Shown: in pieces, positions 34,404 through 44,042 of the stretch
Layout: each line of letters opens with the position of its first letter
Position numbering within the stretch: position 1 is the stretch's first letter
Source of the DNA: Fictibacillus arsenicus
GTDB lineage: Bacteria; Bacillota; Bacilli; Bacillales; Fictibacillaceae
Direction of reading: 5' to 3'
Length of the DNA stretch: 64,000 bases
Assembly: GCF_001999465.1 (NCBI RefSeq)
Contig: NZ_MQMF01000001.1
Coordinates: 868,001-932,000 of the forward strand
Notes under the pieces: model-generated
Told to the model about the DNA's origin: nothing
The model's input: the letters and a program-made list of their open reading frames with translations, nothing else
Databases searched by the model: none
Made by a program: the position numbers and the translations under genes

Positions 34404-35333
34404 TTAAAAATATCTTTTACTTTTTTTGTTTAGAAACATAAATTTTAGAAACACTTTACTACCGTAAACAAAATGTTTGTACATTTTGTTCTTAATAGTT
34501 CTTTTACAATGTAAGAATAAAAAATCTTTTACAAATATTGATCTGTTCAATGGCTTTTTGTTTGTTTTTGAAATCTCTTTTATAAAATTCAACCGTGCTT
34601 CTAAGTATATTTTATAACGGTGAAGTGGAACAGATGGAAAATCAAAAAAGGATAAGTCATGATTAATCATTGTTTCTAATACGTAAACTTGATAACCCTT
34701 GTTTTGTATTTCCCAAAATGTAATATGATCTAAATAGTCGATTGGGAAATCTTCATTAAAACCGTTTATTTTTTTAATAGCATTTAAATTTATAAAGCTG
34801 CAACTATTTATTCCAGTAACTCTTTTTTTTTGTATACCTTTTATGTTTTTTGAAGGTTCTTTAAAATCAAATGGCGTTTTAATTAAAAGCGGAGATACAA
34901 TTTTTTGTTTGCAAATAACTCTTGGCATAACAATTCCAATATTATTGTTCATATATTCTTTATCATTTTGTAAAAAGCCTAAAAATAATTCTTTTGTTAA
35001 TGTTGAATCTTGGTCCAACAATAAGATCCAATTATTATTAGAAAAATTCTCTATTTCAAGAATATTAACAGCTAAATTGTAAGCTTTAGCAATACCTAAA
35101 TTCTTTCGCTTACCTAAATATAAAACAGTAATAACTTCATCATTTAAATTTTCTAGTTTTTCTCTGTTGTATTTGGATATGTTTTCATTATCTGAATTAT
35201 CTACTACTAAAATTTTATTTATGTGATTAATTAGCTCAGTGTTTTTCTTTAATGTCTTATATAAAGAAATGAATGTAATACTTTTGTCGATTTTTTGATT
35301 ATACAAAACAATAGTAGGGTTAATTTTAGCCAT
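34404..35333 (-). CDS. Glycosyltransferase family 2
   Basis: Protein of 309 residues with a GT-A fold: PTIVLYNQ, ILVVDNSDNENI, LGKRKNLGIAKAYNLAV, then the metal-binding LLLDQDSTL. It continues with FPIDYLDHITFWEIQNKGYQVYVLE as the acceptor-side motif, like rhamnosyltransferases of the RfbF type (weak assignment). It has a Lys-rich C-terminus. It would add one sugar of the repeat unit at the cytoplasmic face. It lies between wzx and wzy on the same strand with short spacing, so it belongs to the same transcript. Confidence 0.87.
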   Translation of the reverse strand: MAKINPTIVLYNQKIDKSITFISLYKTLKKNTELINHINKILVVDNSDNENISKYNREKLENLNDEVITVLYLGKRKNLGIAKAYNLAVNILEIENFSNNNWILLLDQDSTLTKELFLGFLQNDKEYMNNNIGIVMPRVICKQKIVSPLLIKTPFDFKEPSKNIKGIQKKRVTGINSCSFINLNAIKKINGFNEDFPIDYLDHITFWEIQNKGYQVYVLETMINHDLSFFDFPSVPLHRYKIYLEARLNFIKEISKTNKKPLNRSIFVKDFLFLHCKRTIKNKMYKHFVYGSKVFLKFMFLNKKSKRYF

Positions 35334-35359
35334 TTTATTACCTATACCTTCTCTAAACT

Positions 35360-36633
35360 TTAATTTAAAGATGTTATTATTTTATTCCATTTATTCTCCT
35401 TGAAATATCTCACTAAATAAAAAAACATTGATAAAGCTACTACAATTTCACATATTAAAACTGAAATTCCCATTCCTATAACACCAAAAATTATTGTTCC
35501 TGACGTTCCGAGAATTAGATTAAGAACTGCACCCTTGAATATTGAATTTCTTACACTCACTCTTTCGTTAAGAGGTAAAAGAGATTGAATACCCAAAAGA
35601 TGGCCAAGGCTAATGGCAAATGGAATAAAAATCATTATTTTTAGCAAAGATATTTGTCCATTTGGGACATCACTTCCATTTACTATTTCCAATATCCATT
35701 CACTATTAAAATTTATTACTAAACTAATTATGAGAATAAAGGGTGGAAACCATCCGAAAAATAAAAAAGAGATCGGGACCATATATTTTTTCATTTTAAA
35801 ATATGGGTTCTCATTAATTTTTTGACACACTATTGGATATACAGCTTGTGATACAGCGTTGGTCATACTGTTTAGTACCCCAATGATTTTTTCACATGTG
35901 GAATAAATACCCGTCGCATAAGGGCCTGCAATAAGAGTTAAGATAATGGGGTTTAGTGTTGTATAAAAAGTCCCTACAATATTTGATAAAAACATATCTT
36001 TTCCAAAACTTAATTCTTCTTTCAAGTCTTCCCAACTAACTTGAACAAATTTAAATCCATACCTTTTCATTATAAAATAAGAAAATATCATAGTGGTTAA
36101 AGATGGCACACCATAAATTAAACCCATTAAATAATAATCAGTTGTTTGATTAATGTATACAAAAAGAAGAATCAGAGTTGATAACTTTGAAATGAAAGTT
36201 AATATAGAAACATAGACCATTTTGTTTATTCCTCTAAATAACCAAACTGGTATTAAGGATTGGCCTATAAAAAAAACAAAAAACCAACTACGAATAATAT
36301 TTCATCCCTATTTTTTAAATAAATTAATCCTATAATTGTTATTAATAGAGTAATTATTATTATTATTATTTTATAAATGTAAATAGTACTAATTAATTTA
36401 TTATCAATTTCACCTTTTACAGCAATTTTTTGAGTTGCTGTGAAATTAAAACCGAAATCAGAGATTATTAATAAAACTTGAACTATTGCTATCGCGGCTG
36501 CCACTCTACCATAGTTCTCAACACCAATAGTTCTAAGTAAAAAAGGGATCATAATAAGTGGTAAAATATAATTTAAACCTTGGACAAAACCCATTTGTAA
36601 AATATTGTTTACAGCTTGTTTATTTAATCTCAT
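35360..36633 (-). pseudogene. wzx: Wzx-type polysaccharide flippase, split by a one-base frameshift
   Basis: The N-terminal part (36265-36633, 122 residues; MRLNKQAVNNILQMGFVQGLNYILPL, LLRTIGVENYGRVAAAIAIV) and C-terminal part (35360-36220, 286 residues) are two pieces of one MOP-superfamily flippase. Between them an alternative frame reads FFIGQSLIPVWLFRGINKMVYVS without stop, exactly the expected middle part. One T missing from the run of eight (A-run 36269-36276 on the plus strand) would explain the break. The restored length is about 424 residues, normal for Wzx. It would flip undecaprenyl-PP repeat units outward. As read, the protein stops after about four helices and should not work. 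Confidence 0.85.
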
Positions 36634-37587
36634 TTCCCAACTTACCTTTTTTACCCAAATTTATTGCTTTTAATATTGACTTGTACTTCTTTATACCAGT
36701 TGCATTTTTTGGCATGTATTTTAACAATACAAAAGTTAAATAAACAATTAAATTCAAATTATATATAAACACATTAGAATTGTTATTTTCATTTTCAAAA
36801 TATACCCGATTGCGAATATGCATCAATCCTCGATAAGAATCATCAGTTTTAAAGAAACTCTTGAATAAAGGTTCTTTTTCAACCCTAAACCAAGAACGTT
36901 CTAAATCTTCAATTATACTATCTGTAACACATTTTATTTTATATCCTTTTCTAGTCAATCTATAAGTAAATTCAAAGTCATCTACATACAAAAAAAACAT
37001 TTCATTTGGATAACCTACTTCTTGTAATACAGCCTTAGGAAATATTAAACCGCCATATGGAACATAATCACAAGATAAAATTTTTGAATCCATCTTACTC
37101 TGAACTTTTTTTTCTTTTTCATTTTTTCAAAAATACTAAATTCAAAAAAGGTATTCTTAATTAACTTTTGGCCATTATTTCTAATTAATTCTTCACGATC
37201 ATTTCTAAAGGAGGAATACACGTTTTTTTCTTCATCTTTTGAATTTTTCTGTGCTTTTATTATATTTTGTATAGCATTTTCATCTGGTAAGTTATCATCA
37301 TCTAATAACCATATGAATTTTCCTTTTTCCAATTCAGCTCTTTGAATCCCTTTTTTATAACCGAGAGCTGAACCTAAATTAACGTTCTGATTCATAACTA
37401 TTACTTTTTCAATTAAATTTTGCTCGGCTAATTTTTCTTCAATAGAATAAGTAGATGCATTATCTATAATTATTATTGAATTTACTTCTTTAAAAGTTAT
37501 AACTCGTTTAATAACTTTTTCAAGTAACTCCCATCTTTCTCCGTACGTTACTGTTACTACATCAATACTTTTATGAGTTATTAACAT
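36620..37587 (-). pseudogene. Glycosyltransferase family 2, split by a one-base frameshift
   Basis: Two overlapping frames together make one GT2 enzyme of about 322 residues. The N-terminal part (37045-37587) has VVTVTYGERWELL, IIIIDNASTY, NVNLGSALGYKKGI and the DxD-like WLLDDDNLPDENA. The C-terminal part (36620-37093) has SCDYVPYGGLIFPKAVLQEV and VDDFEFTYRLTRKGYKI, the usual acceptor-side half of galactofuranosyl or rhamnosyl transferases. The frames meet at an eight-A run (T-run 37106-37113 on the plus strand); nine A would give KKKKVQSKMDSKILSCDYV without interruption. The last codons overlap wzx by 14 bases. Start: ATG with AAGGAGT ten bases upstream. Confidence 0.85.
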
Positions 37588-37687
37588 GTTGCATTAAACT
37601 CCTTTTTTGTAACCATATTAAACTTTAATTTCATTGCAATTAATTAACCCCAAGTTCCTCAACATGTATCCTCACCATGCACAAAAA

Positions 37688-38080
37688 CTACGTAAGTACG
37701 CTTTCTCTAATCAATGTTGAGGAAATACCTTCAGTTCTAGGTAAATAAATTACCTTACAGTTATCAGATAAGAAATCGAATTTCCCTTCCCAGTCATTTC
37801 CCATTACAAATATGTCAACTTCATATTTTTTTAAATCTAAAACTTTTTGTTCCCAACATTCTTCCGGAATGACTTTATCAACATATTTAATAGACTGTAA
37901 AATTTCTTTCCTATGATAATAAGAATAATAAGATTTCTTACCTTTTTGTTCATTAAATTCATCAGTTGATAGTCCGACTATTAAATGATCTCCTAAAGCC
38001 TTTGCTCTTTTTAAAAGATTAATATGACCGTAATGCAGAACATCGAATGTCCCATACGTTATAACTATTTTCTTTTTCAT
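37688..38080 (-). CDS. tagD: Glycerol-3-phosphate cytidylyltransferase
   Basis: Protein of 130 residues making CDP-glycerol from CTP and sn-glycerol-3-phosphate. The entire family pattern is present: ITYGTFDVLHYGHINLLKRA (HxGH), VGLSTDEFNEQKGKKSYY, the VDIFVMGNDWEGKFDFL block, and the C-terminal RTEGISSTLIRE (ISTT-like). It is soluble, with length equal to the family standard. Presence in a polysaccharide operon, not a teichoic acid operon, indicates that the polymer bears glycerol-phosphate, to be transferred by the CDP-glycerol transferase gene five genes downstream. Start ATG with GGGGGGAAGT upstream. Confidence 0.95.
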   Translation of the reverse strand: MKKKIVITYGTFDVLHYGHINLLKRAKALGDHLIVGLSTDEFNEQKGKKSYYSYYHRKEILQSIKYVDKVIPEECWEQKVLDLKKYEVDIFVMGNDWEGKFDFLSDNCKVIYLPRTEGISSTLIRESVLT

Positions 38081-38089
38081 ACTTCCCCC

Positions 38090-38767
38090 CTAATATGCTC
38101 CTTTATCAGGTAATATCATAACTTTAATAGTTTTTAAAATAATGAGTATATCTAATTTTAAATTACGTGATCTGATATATTGCAAATCCAATTCCACCAT
38201 CTCATTAAACCCAATATCACTTCTTCCATTCACTTGCCAGAGCCCCGTACAACCAGGCACAACAAGTAAACGTTGCATATCATATTCAGTATACTCTTCC
38301 ACTTCCCGTAAAAGAGGTGGTCTGGGACCTACCAAACTCATATCTCCTAAAAATACATTCCACAATTGGGGCAATTCATCTATACTGGTTTTTCGAATAA
38401 AACGTCCAATACGAGTTACTCGAGGGTCGTCTTTCATCTTAAACATAGCTCCAGTTGTTTCATTATATTTCAGAAGGTCTTCAAGTCTATTTTCCGCATC
38501 GGATATCATAGATCTAAATTTATACATTTTAAATTCTTTGCCGTTTTTGCCCACTCTTTTTTGAGTAAAAATTATTGGTCCTTTAGGATCTTCTATCTTT
38601 ATTGCTATTGCAACTATTAAAAATAATATCCCTAGTAAAAACAGACCGAATAAAGATCCAGTTATATCAATAATACGTTTTACCAGTAAGTAGCTTCTCT
38701 GCTGTTCAGTATTAATGGTTACACCAGTATGTAAGTGGATATATTCTCTTTCAGCTAAATTAGACAC
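38090..38767 (-). CDS. Undecaprenyl-phosphate sugar-1-phosphate transferase (priming enzyme)
   Basis: Protein of 225 residues of the bacterial sugar transferase (PglC/WcaJ C-terminal) family. It has one N-terminal membrane-inserted helix (about 33-55), then KRVGKNGKEFKMYKFRSM, RFIRKTSIDELPQLWNV, GDMSLVGPRPP and VVPGCTGLWQVNGRS, with the catalytic Asp-Glu pair in DELPQ. It loads the first sugar-1-phosphate on undecaprenyl phosphate, starting repeat-unit synthesis. The sugar (galactose, glucose or an N-acetyl sugar) cannot be told. GTG start with AGGAAG upstream. It is the likely first committed gene of the cluster. Confidence 0.92.
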   Translation of the reverse strand: MSNLAEREYIHLHTGVTINTEQQRSYLLVKRIIDITGSLFGLFLLGILFLIVAIAIKIEDPKGPIIFTQKRVGKNGKEFKMYKFRSMISDAENRLEDLLKYNETTGAMFKMKDDPRVTRIGRFIRKTSIDELPQLWNVFLGDMSLVGPRPPLLREVEEYTEYDMQRLLVVPGCTGLWQVNGRSDIGFNEMVELDLQYIRSRNLKLDILIILKTIKVMILPDKGAY

Positions 38768-38869
38768 TGGTCTTCACTTCCTTACTAACTTAATAAAATC
38801 TTAATTTAATTGTTATGTTGACTATAAACATTTTGTTTATAATTACTTTGATATTTAGTAATTTTTATT

Positions 38870-39760
38870 TCACTTCGTTTTTGTATCTATTTTTAATTGC
38901 TCAAGTATGCGCTCTAATTCTGGCATTAATTGCATTCCTATTTCTTCATCTCTAAGAGCAAAATCAAGAGTTGTAGTTATGAAGCCTAATTTTTCTCCCA
39001 CATCGTAACGAGTACCTTCAAAATCATAAGCAAAAACTTTTTGAATTGAATTCAGTTTTTGTATAGCGTCAGTTAATTGGATTTCTCCACCTGCACCAGT
39101 TTCATGTCTTTCAAGAAACTTAAATATTTCTGGAGTTAAAAGATAACGACCCATGATTGCAAGGTTAGATGGAGCTGTACCTTGAACTGGTTTTTCAACA
39201 AAATTGCTAACCCCATATAAACGACCTTTTTGATAATCTGGATCTATAATTCCATAACGACTCGTTTCACTTTCAGGTACTTCTTGAACTCCAATAATAG
39301 AAGAACCAGTAGTTTCATATTGTTCAATTAGTTGCTTTAAACAAGGCTTTTCAGCCTGAACAATATCATCACCTAATAACACAGCAAACGGTTCATTACC
39401 AATAAATTTACGAGCACACCATACAGCATGTCCAAGTCCTTTTGGTTCTTTTTGACGAATATAATGAATGTCAGCCATTTTAGAAGTATGTTGAACTTTT
39501 TTTAGAAGTTCCACTTTCCCTTTTTCAAACAGGTTTTGTTCTAATTCAAAAGCATGGTCAAAGTGATCTTCGATCGCTCTTTTGCCTTTACCTGTGACAA
39601 TAATAATATCTTCAATCCCAGAAGCAATCGCTTCTTCTACTATGTATTGAATGGTAGGTTTGTCGACAATTGGCAGCATTTCTTTAGGCATAGCTTTAGT
39701 AGCAGGCAAAAATCGAGTTCCTAATCCTGCTGCAGGTATTATGGCCTTTCTAACTTTCAT
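38870..39760 (-). CDS. galU: UTP-glucose-1-phosphate uridylyltransferase
   Basis: Protein of 296 residues making UDP-glucose. Seen are [29 protein letters not shown], the [15 protein letters not shown]-like block, [16 protein letters not shown], and VLLGDDIV and EKP motifs, as in GtaB/GalU. It is the most upstream gene of the minus-strand polysaccharide cluster, separated from the priming transferase by about 100 bases, so it may have separate transcription. UDP-glucose can feed this polymer and glycolipid anchors of LTA. Confidence 0.95.
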   Translation of the reverse strand: MKVRKAIIPAAGLGTRFLPATKAMPKEMLPIVDKPTIQYIVEEAIASGIEDIIIVTGKGKRAIEDHFDHAFELEQNLFEKGKVELLKKVQHTSKMADIHYIRQKEPKGLGHAVWCARKFIGNEPFAVLLGDDIVQAEKPCLKQLIEQYETTGSSIIGVQEVPESETSRYGIIDPDYQKGRLYGVSNFVEKPVQGTAPSNLAIMGRYLLTPEIFKFLERHETGAGGEIQLTDAIQKLNSIQKVFAYDFEGTRYDVGEKLGFITTTLDFALRDEEIGMQLMPELERILEQLKIDTKTK

Positions 39761-40256
39761 TTAAATAACACCCTTTATTTATTGGTATTTTTAGTAAAAT
39801 TCCATTTCTTGCATAGTAATTTTAACATATTTTTTACAATTAAGGAGAGGTTTTTCAAAATAAATGCAGATTTTGTAGGTATTTGTAATTATTTAAGACA
39901 AAGTATATTTTGGGAAAATTTAGTTTCCTCTTCAGTGACAACTTTTTTATAATTTTAAAAAATTTTTTGGGGGTCGGAAATCTCATACGCATATTTATAT
40001 TACATTATTATTTTAAAAAAGGAACCTCTTTTTACTATTTTGCTGAAAAAATGGATATTTTAGTATTTTATACCCATCATTAGTCTTTTTACCTTACCAA
40101 TATAATTATCACCTTTTTATCCTTCTCCCTTAATAGTTTGAGTCTATCAAAGTAATTAAAAGATATTATTGAGGATAGTTGTCTTAATGGATTGCTATTT
40201 GTATTATTAAATAAAAGAAAGTGAATTTTAGGAAGATGATGAAAGAAGGGGATCAT
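39761..40256. other. Intergenic region, 496 bases, no gene seen
   Basis: A/T-rich spacer between the divergent galU (minus) and acyltransferase (plus) genes. It must carry promoters in both directions. TTGTAA and TTAAAAT-like elements occur around 39815-39840 on the minus strand but no convincing pair could be fixed. No hairpin, RNA gene or credible frame was seen. Confidence 0.5.
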
Positions 40257-41261
40257 TTGATTCAATACGCTAACGCACTTCGAGCGCTTGCTATTATGGC
40301 AGTTGTGATGATTCATGTAGTAGCTAGTTTAATAGCTGGAGATATTTCAAAAACATGGTGGCTGGCTAATATTATAGAGAGCTTTGCTCGCTGGAGTGTT
40401 CCTGTGTTTGTTATGGTGAGTGGCGCTCTATTGCTTGGTAAAGACGAACCACTTTCTGTCTTTCTAAAGAAAAGAGCTTCGAAGATTATTATTCCTTTTC
40501 TTTTCTGGATTCTTTTTTATGAGCTATTAAAAGTTAGAACCGATATTGATATGTTTTCGTTAAAGACGGCTATTGTTAATATTTATACGGATAAAACCTT
40601 TTACCATTTGTGGTTTCTATACATGATAGTAGGCATATATTTAATCACCCCGATTTTTCGACCAATCGCACAAAATAATAAACTACTTATTTACTTTATA
40701 ATAGTTTGGTTATTGTTGAGAGTAGAAAATCTTATATTTTATTTCACCTCTATGCATACTGGTTTTAAGTTAGGAATGTTTTTAGGCTTTACCGGTTACT
40801 TCTTATTAGGATATCTGCTAGCAAAACATACGTTAAGCAAAAAAGTAACCGCCTTTATATACATTGGTGGAGTGGTTGGTCTTTTAATAACCATATTCGG
40901 TACATATTTTTCGACTGCATCAAAAGGTGTTTTAGATATCTATTGGTATGACTACCTTTCTCTTAACACCATATTAGTTTCAGCAGCCATTTTTGTTTTA
41001 TTTAAACAAAATTTTAACTTTAATGTACGTCTTGTAAATTCTTTTGCAGCCGCAAGCTTTGGAATTTATTTAATCCATCCATTCTTTTTAGTCTTTTATA
41101 AATCGAGGATTTTTCAGGATTTATTCGGATTTGCACTGCACAGTAAAACCATTCATGTTTTATTCGGAGTACCGGTTACTTTTGTTGTGGTCACCTTATC
41201 TAGTTATTTGGCAGTTCTCATTCTTCAAAAAATACCAATAGTGAATAAAATAGTCCCATAG
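40257..41261 (+). CDS. Membrane acyltransferase (acyltransferase family 3)
   Basis: Protein of about 334 residues with ten predicted membrane helices. The N-terminus YANALRALAIMAVVMIHV has the conserved Arg and His of acyltransferase-3 enzymes (OatA/WecH type), which acetylate sugars at the membrane; FARWSVPVFVMVSGALLL follows as expected. The acceptor could be peptidoglycan, a lipid-linked sugar or the neighbouring polysaccharide (unknown). I choose TTG at 40257 because AAGGGG lies five bases upstream and the family core starts immediately after. ATG at 40236 or GTG at 40221 would add 7-12 residues and have poor sites. Confidence 0.85.
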   Translation: MIQYANALRALAIMAVVMIHVVASLIAGDISKTWWLANIIESFARWSVPVFVMVSGALLLGKDEPLSVFLKKRASKIIIPFLFWILFYELLKVRTDIDMFSLKTAIVNIYTDKTFYHLWFLYMIVGIYLITPIFRPIAQNNKLLIYFIIVWLLLRVENLIFYFTSMHTGFKLGMFLGFTGYFLLGYLLAKHTLSKKVTAFIYIGGVVGLLITIFGTYFSTASKGVLDIYWYDYLSLNTILVSAAIFVLFKQNFNFNVRLVNSFAAASFGIYLIHPFFLVFYKSRIFQDLFGFALHSKTIHVLFGVPVTFVVVTLSSYLAVLILQKIPIVNKIVP

Positions 41262-41314
41262 TTTAGATGTATATCGATATTTATTTAAAAAATGTAATTG
41301 TAAACTAACTAATA

Positions 41315-41348
41315 GATGGCCACGGCACTGTCCCGAGGCCATCTTTTT
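41315..41348 (+). terminator. Rho-independent terminator of the acyltransferase gene
   Basis: GATGGCC pairs with GGCCATC across a 15-base loop, followed by TTTTTAT on the plus strand. Confidence 0.8.
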
Positions 41349-41416
41349 ATATTCTAGGTGTTAGATCATATTTAGTATGGATGGTTTTTTAAGTCCTCAC
41401 TTTATTTTAATGAACA

Positions 41417-42028
41417 TTAATTATTATCTGGCCAATATTGATGGTTAAAGTCGCTGAAAAAGAACCAATGCGCTTCTAGTTTCTCAGAATTCATTTCGTC
41501 TAAATAATAAGGTTCCTTATCTAAGTTCTCTTGAGAGGAAGAAAAGATATAAGCAGATTCACCCCAAAAGGTAGCATATATCGTAAATTTAATGAAGTAC
41601 TCGTTTTCTTTTTTTAAATATTGAACCTTTCCTCCAGATGACACATGCTTATAGGAAGCCGGAAGATTCATCTCTTGATTACGGCCAGTTGACTTATACT
41701 TACTATTTGCAATCATTTCAACAACTTTTTCTCGATCGGATTTATTTATAAAATAATCAAGCTTAACTCTTGCTTCACTTAAAGGTACAAATAACAAAAC
41801 AGCTAGAGCTATACTTTGAATGATTATAGGAATCTTCAAGATCTTTCCTCTAAAGAATAAAAAAACCAATACAATTGCTACAATGGTAAAGTAACCATAA
41901 ACTACATATTTAAGAAAAAAGACAAGCAGCTGCATAGGATCATTTTTAATCAGATCCCAATAGAAAAATTGATAAAAAACTCCAATAATACTGCTGACCA
42001 CGGCATTTATTTCAATAAAGCGTCTCAA
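41417..42028 (-). CDS. Membrane protein of unknown function
   Basis: Protein of 203 residues. Three predicted membrane helices (about 8-27, 33-58, 65-83) precede a C-terminal domain of about 115 residues, with a Tyr/Phe-rich pattern such as KVQYLKKENEYFIKFTIYATFWGESAY. The orientation of this domain relative to the membrane is not clear. I recognise no family. TTG start with AAGGAG seven bases upstream. It stands alone between a plus-strand acyltransferase and a plus-strand C39 peptidase. No terminator could be seen after its stop. Confidence 0.7.
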   Translation of the reverse strand: MRRFIEINAVVSSIIGVFYQFFYWDLIKNDPMQLLVFFLKYVVYGYFTIVAIVLVFLFFRGKILKIPIIIQSIALAVLLFVPLSEARVKLDYFINKSDREKVVEMIANSKYKSTGRNQEMNLPASYKHVSSGGKVQYLKKENEYFIKFTIYATFWGESAYIFSSSQENLDKEPYYLDEMNSEKLEAHWFFFSDFNHQYWPDNN

Positions 42029-42353
42029 ATGCAGGCTCCTTCATTGTTATAATTATAGATTAAATTTCCAAAAATCTGTCCAAATGGAACTATGTAGATT
42101 TTTTGTCCCTCCTGGTTCAAGCGTCTGATCCCTTAATGCAGCTCCCTTCCCTTATAAGAGATACAGCTATGAAACTCCAAGCAAAATCATAATTTAATTT
42201 TCCAATATCCTCCATTTTTATATTTTCCTAATTCTCTTTCTCCTTATATCGACAAAATCCTTCTAATCTAAAAAGAACATTTATCTGATATTGAATACTT
42301 AAATCATCTATATTTTGGTAGTATAAGAATATCGTGTAAAGAAGGAGACCATT
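42029..42353. other. Intergenic region, 325 bases, no gene seen
   Basis: Divergent spacer between the unknown membrane protein (minus) and the C39 peptidase gene (plus). TAGTATAAGAATAT near 42319-42332 could hold the -10 of the peptidase promoter; a matching -35 is unclear. No RNA or repeat was seen. Confidence 0.45.
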
Positions 42354-43103
42354 TTGAAAAAATATTTACTCATTTTAATAGTGGCATTTATAATCGGAGG
42401 ATTGTTTGCTGCCTTTCAAGAAAACGGTACAAAAGACAATAAGATTATTAAAGGCAATAAACGTAAACCGGTGACAACGGTGTTAAAGGAAGATGAAAAT
42501 GGCAGAATCTTAATTCAAGATGTTCCATTAATTCAGCAAAAGCCAGAACTAGATCGTGGCTGTGAAGTAACTTCATTAGCGATGCTCCTTCAACATGCTG
42601 GAGTTAAAACAGATAAAATGGAACTTGCCCATAGAATAAAAAAAGTAGATACACCTTATGAAAATAAAAACGGAACATATTATTACGGAAATCCGAATGA
42701 TGGCTTTGTTGGAGACATTTATACATTTGATAATATGGGATATGGGGTTTACCATGGACCTGTAGCTGATTTAGCTGAAACTTACTTACCTAAAAGGATT
42801 GTTAATCTAACCGGTAGTGCTTTTGAACATGTATTGAAGAATGTGAAAAAAGGTAAACCCGTATGGATTATTACAAATGCCAGTTTCAAAAAGCTTCCAA
42901 AGAATGATTTTCGAACATGGAACACACCTAGCGGACAAGTTCAAATTACATGGAAAGAACATTCTGTTGTTATTACAGGGTTCGATAAGGATAATATTTA
43001 TGTTAACGACCCGCTGCACAATGAAAAAAATCGAAAGTTGCCATATAAGGATTTTAGAAAAGCATGGGAACAGATGGGTTCACAAGCCATTACCTATAAA
43101 TAA
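42354..43103 (+). CDS. Secreted C39-family cysteine peptidase (Peptidase_C39_2, YvpB-like)
   Basis: Protein of 249 residues: an N-terminal signal or anchor helix (about 5-21) and a papain-like C39_2 domain. The catalytic Cys is in [18 protein letters not shown]; the His is in [21 protein letters not shown] with the following Asp. The oxyanion Gln precedes the Cys ([11 protein letters not shown]). Unlike C39 bacteriocin exporters it has no ABC transporter part. Substrates of this family in Bacillaceae are mostly unknown. TTG start with AAGGAGA five bases upstream. The final hairpin is shared with the converging DUF2584-like gene. Confidence 0.85.
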   Translation: MKKYLLILIVAFIIGGLFAAFQENGTKDNKIIKGNKRKPVTTVLKEDENGRILIQDVPLIQQKPELDRGCEVTSLAMLLQHAGVKTDKMELAHRIKKVDTPYENKNGTYYYGNPNDGFVGDIYTFDNMGYGVYHGPVADLAETYLPKRIVNLTGSAFEHVLKNVKKGKPVWIITNASFKKLPKNDFRTWNTPSGQVQITWKEHSVVITGFDKDNIYVNDPLHNEKNRKLPYKDFRKAWEQMGSQAITYK

Positions 43104-43105
43104 AA

Positions 43106-43131
43106 GAAAGCGACTCAATAGAGCCGCTTGT
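43106..43131. terminator. Hairpin terminator between the C39 peptidase and DUF2584-like genes
   Basis: AAGCG-A-CTC pairs with GAG-C-CGCTT with one mismatch. The minus strand has TTTCTTTTATTT after it; the plus strand tract is weaker. Confidence 0.6.
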
Positions 43132-43373
43132 TAATTAACACCATGAAGATCGATTAGTTCATATACGAGATGGGTGGAATCCTCTTTCCATGCCACTTCT
43201 TTTATAACAGCTTTTCCTACAGGAGAACTGTTTTCTTTTTTTAGAACCGGAACAGGATGATCTAAAATAAACAACTTATAACCATCTAAAAAGATTTGAA
43301 ATCGATTACCTTCAAGACGGGATTCTTTTCCGAGTGTCACCAGATTAGTTTGCATCGTAATTGGCATTTGCAT
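43131..43373 (-). CDS. Small protein, DUF2584-like
   Basis: Protein of 80 residues from ATG at 43371-43373, which has GCAGGTGA four bases upstream. Pattern: PITMQTNLVTLGKESRLEGN, FQIFLDGYKLFILDHPVPVL, GKAVIKEVAWKEDSTHLVYEL. Length and alternating strand pattern fit the small DUF2584 family of Bacillales. I recall that family only in outline, so the name is tentative. It is cytosolic, with no motif for catalysis. A VanZ-like gene lies 50 bases upstream on the same strand, so the two are probably one transcript. Confidence 0.65.
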   Translation of the reverse strand: MQMPITMQTNLVTLGKESRLEGNRFQIFLDGYKLFILDHPVPVLKKENSSPVGKAVIKEVAWKEDSTHLVYELIDLHGVN

Positions 43374-43423
43374 GGTTTCACCTGCATTCTTTTTTAAATT
43401 CATTATAGCATCTCGTGCAAAAT

Positions 43424-43915
43424 TTAGATTCTTTTTGTACGAATCTTTTTATAGATGAGCCAGGCTAATATTATTCCAAACAGCCCGCCAATCGCATCAA
43501 TCATTACATCCTCAATGTGAGGGGAACGGTTTGGAGTAAACCCTTGGTGGATCTCATCTGAGATAGCATATAAAATCGTTATCACCCATGAAGGTATAAA
43601 AACTAAACGTTTGTTTAAAATTGAAAGGCTTAATGCCCGGTAAATCAAGAATCCTAATCCGAAATACATAGAAAAATGTGCCGCTTTCCTGATAAAGAAC
43701 TCAATAAAATGAGCGGATCCTAATGCTTTAATGCTAATCTCGTCACCAGCGTAATGAATCACAACAGTTGAGAATAGAGTTTCAATGATTTCTAAATTTA
43801 TATAATTAGATATCGTAGGACGAAGATCTTGTTTTTCGTAAGGCTGTGAACTGGCATAAAAAATCATACTCATCCATATGAGAACTGGCAACCAGTAAAT
43901 TAAGAATTTTTTCAT
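43424..43915 (-). CDS. VanZ family membrane protein
   Basis: Protein of about 163 residues with four or five membrane helices. It has the full VanZ signature: FIRKAAHFSMYFGLGFLIYR in the middle, and ISDEIHQGFTPNRSPHIEDV with DAIGGLFGI at the end. VanZ proteins are linked to teicoplanin resistance in vanA clusters, but most chromosomal copies in Bacillaceae have no assigned role. ATG at 43913-43915 has AGGTGG six bases upstream; a reading nine residues longer is less likely. It is probably co-transcribed with the small gene downstream. Confidence 0.88.
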   Translation of the reverse strand: MKKFLIYWLPVLIWMSMIFYASSQPYEKQDLRPTISNYINLEIIETLFSTVVIHYAGDEISIKALGSAHFIEFFIRKAAHFSMYFGLGFLIYRALSLSILNKRLVFIPSWVITILYAISDEIHQGFTPNRSPHIEDVMIDAIGGLFGIILAWLIYKKIRTKRI

Positions 43916-44013
43916 TACTATCCACCTAAACATTATTTGCATTAACTATAACACACTATGTTTCTCCTGAAAGAGAATCAAAAGTCAACCCACTTAAAGT
44001 CTTTAAATAAAAT

Positions 44014-44038
44014 AGAAAAAGCCCCTTTATAAAGGGGC
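44014..44038 (-). terminator. Rho-independent terminator of the PBP gene
   Basis: A perfect 18-base palindrome (GCCCCTTTA-TAAAGGGGC) with a T-run on the minus strand, immediately after the stop codon. Confidence 0.9.
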
Positions 44039-44042
44039 AGCT

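Noticed and set aside
38142-38564. Plus-strand frame of 140 codons
   Set aside because: Antisense of the priming sugar transferase, whose motifs are complete on the minus strand.
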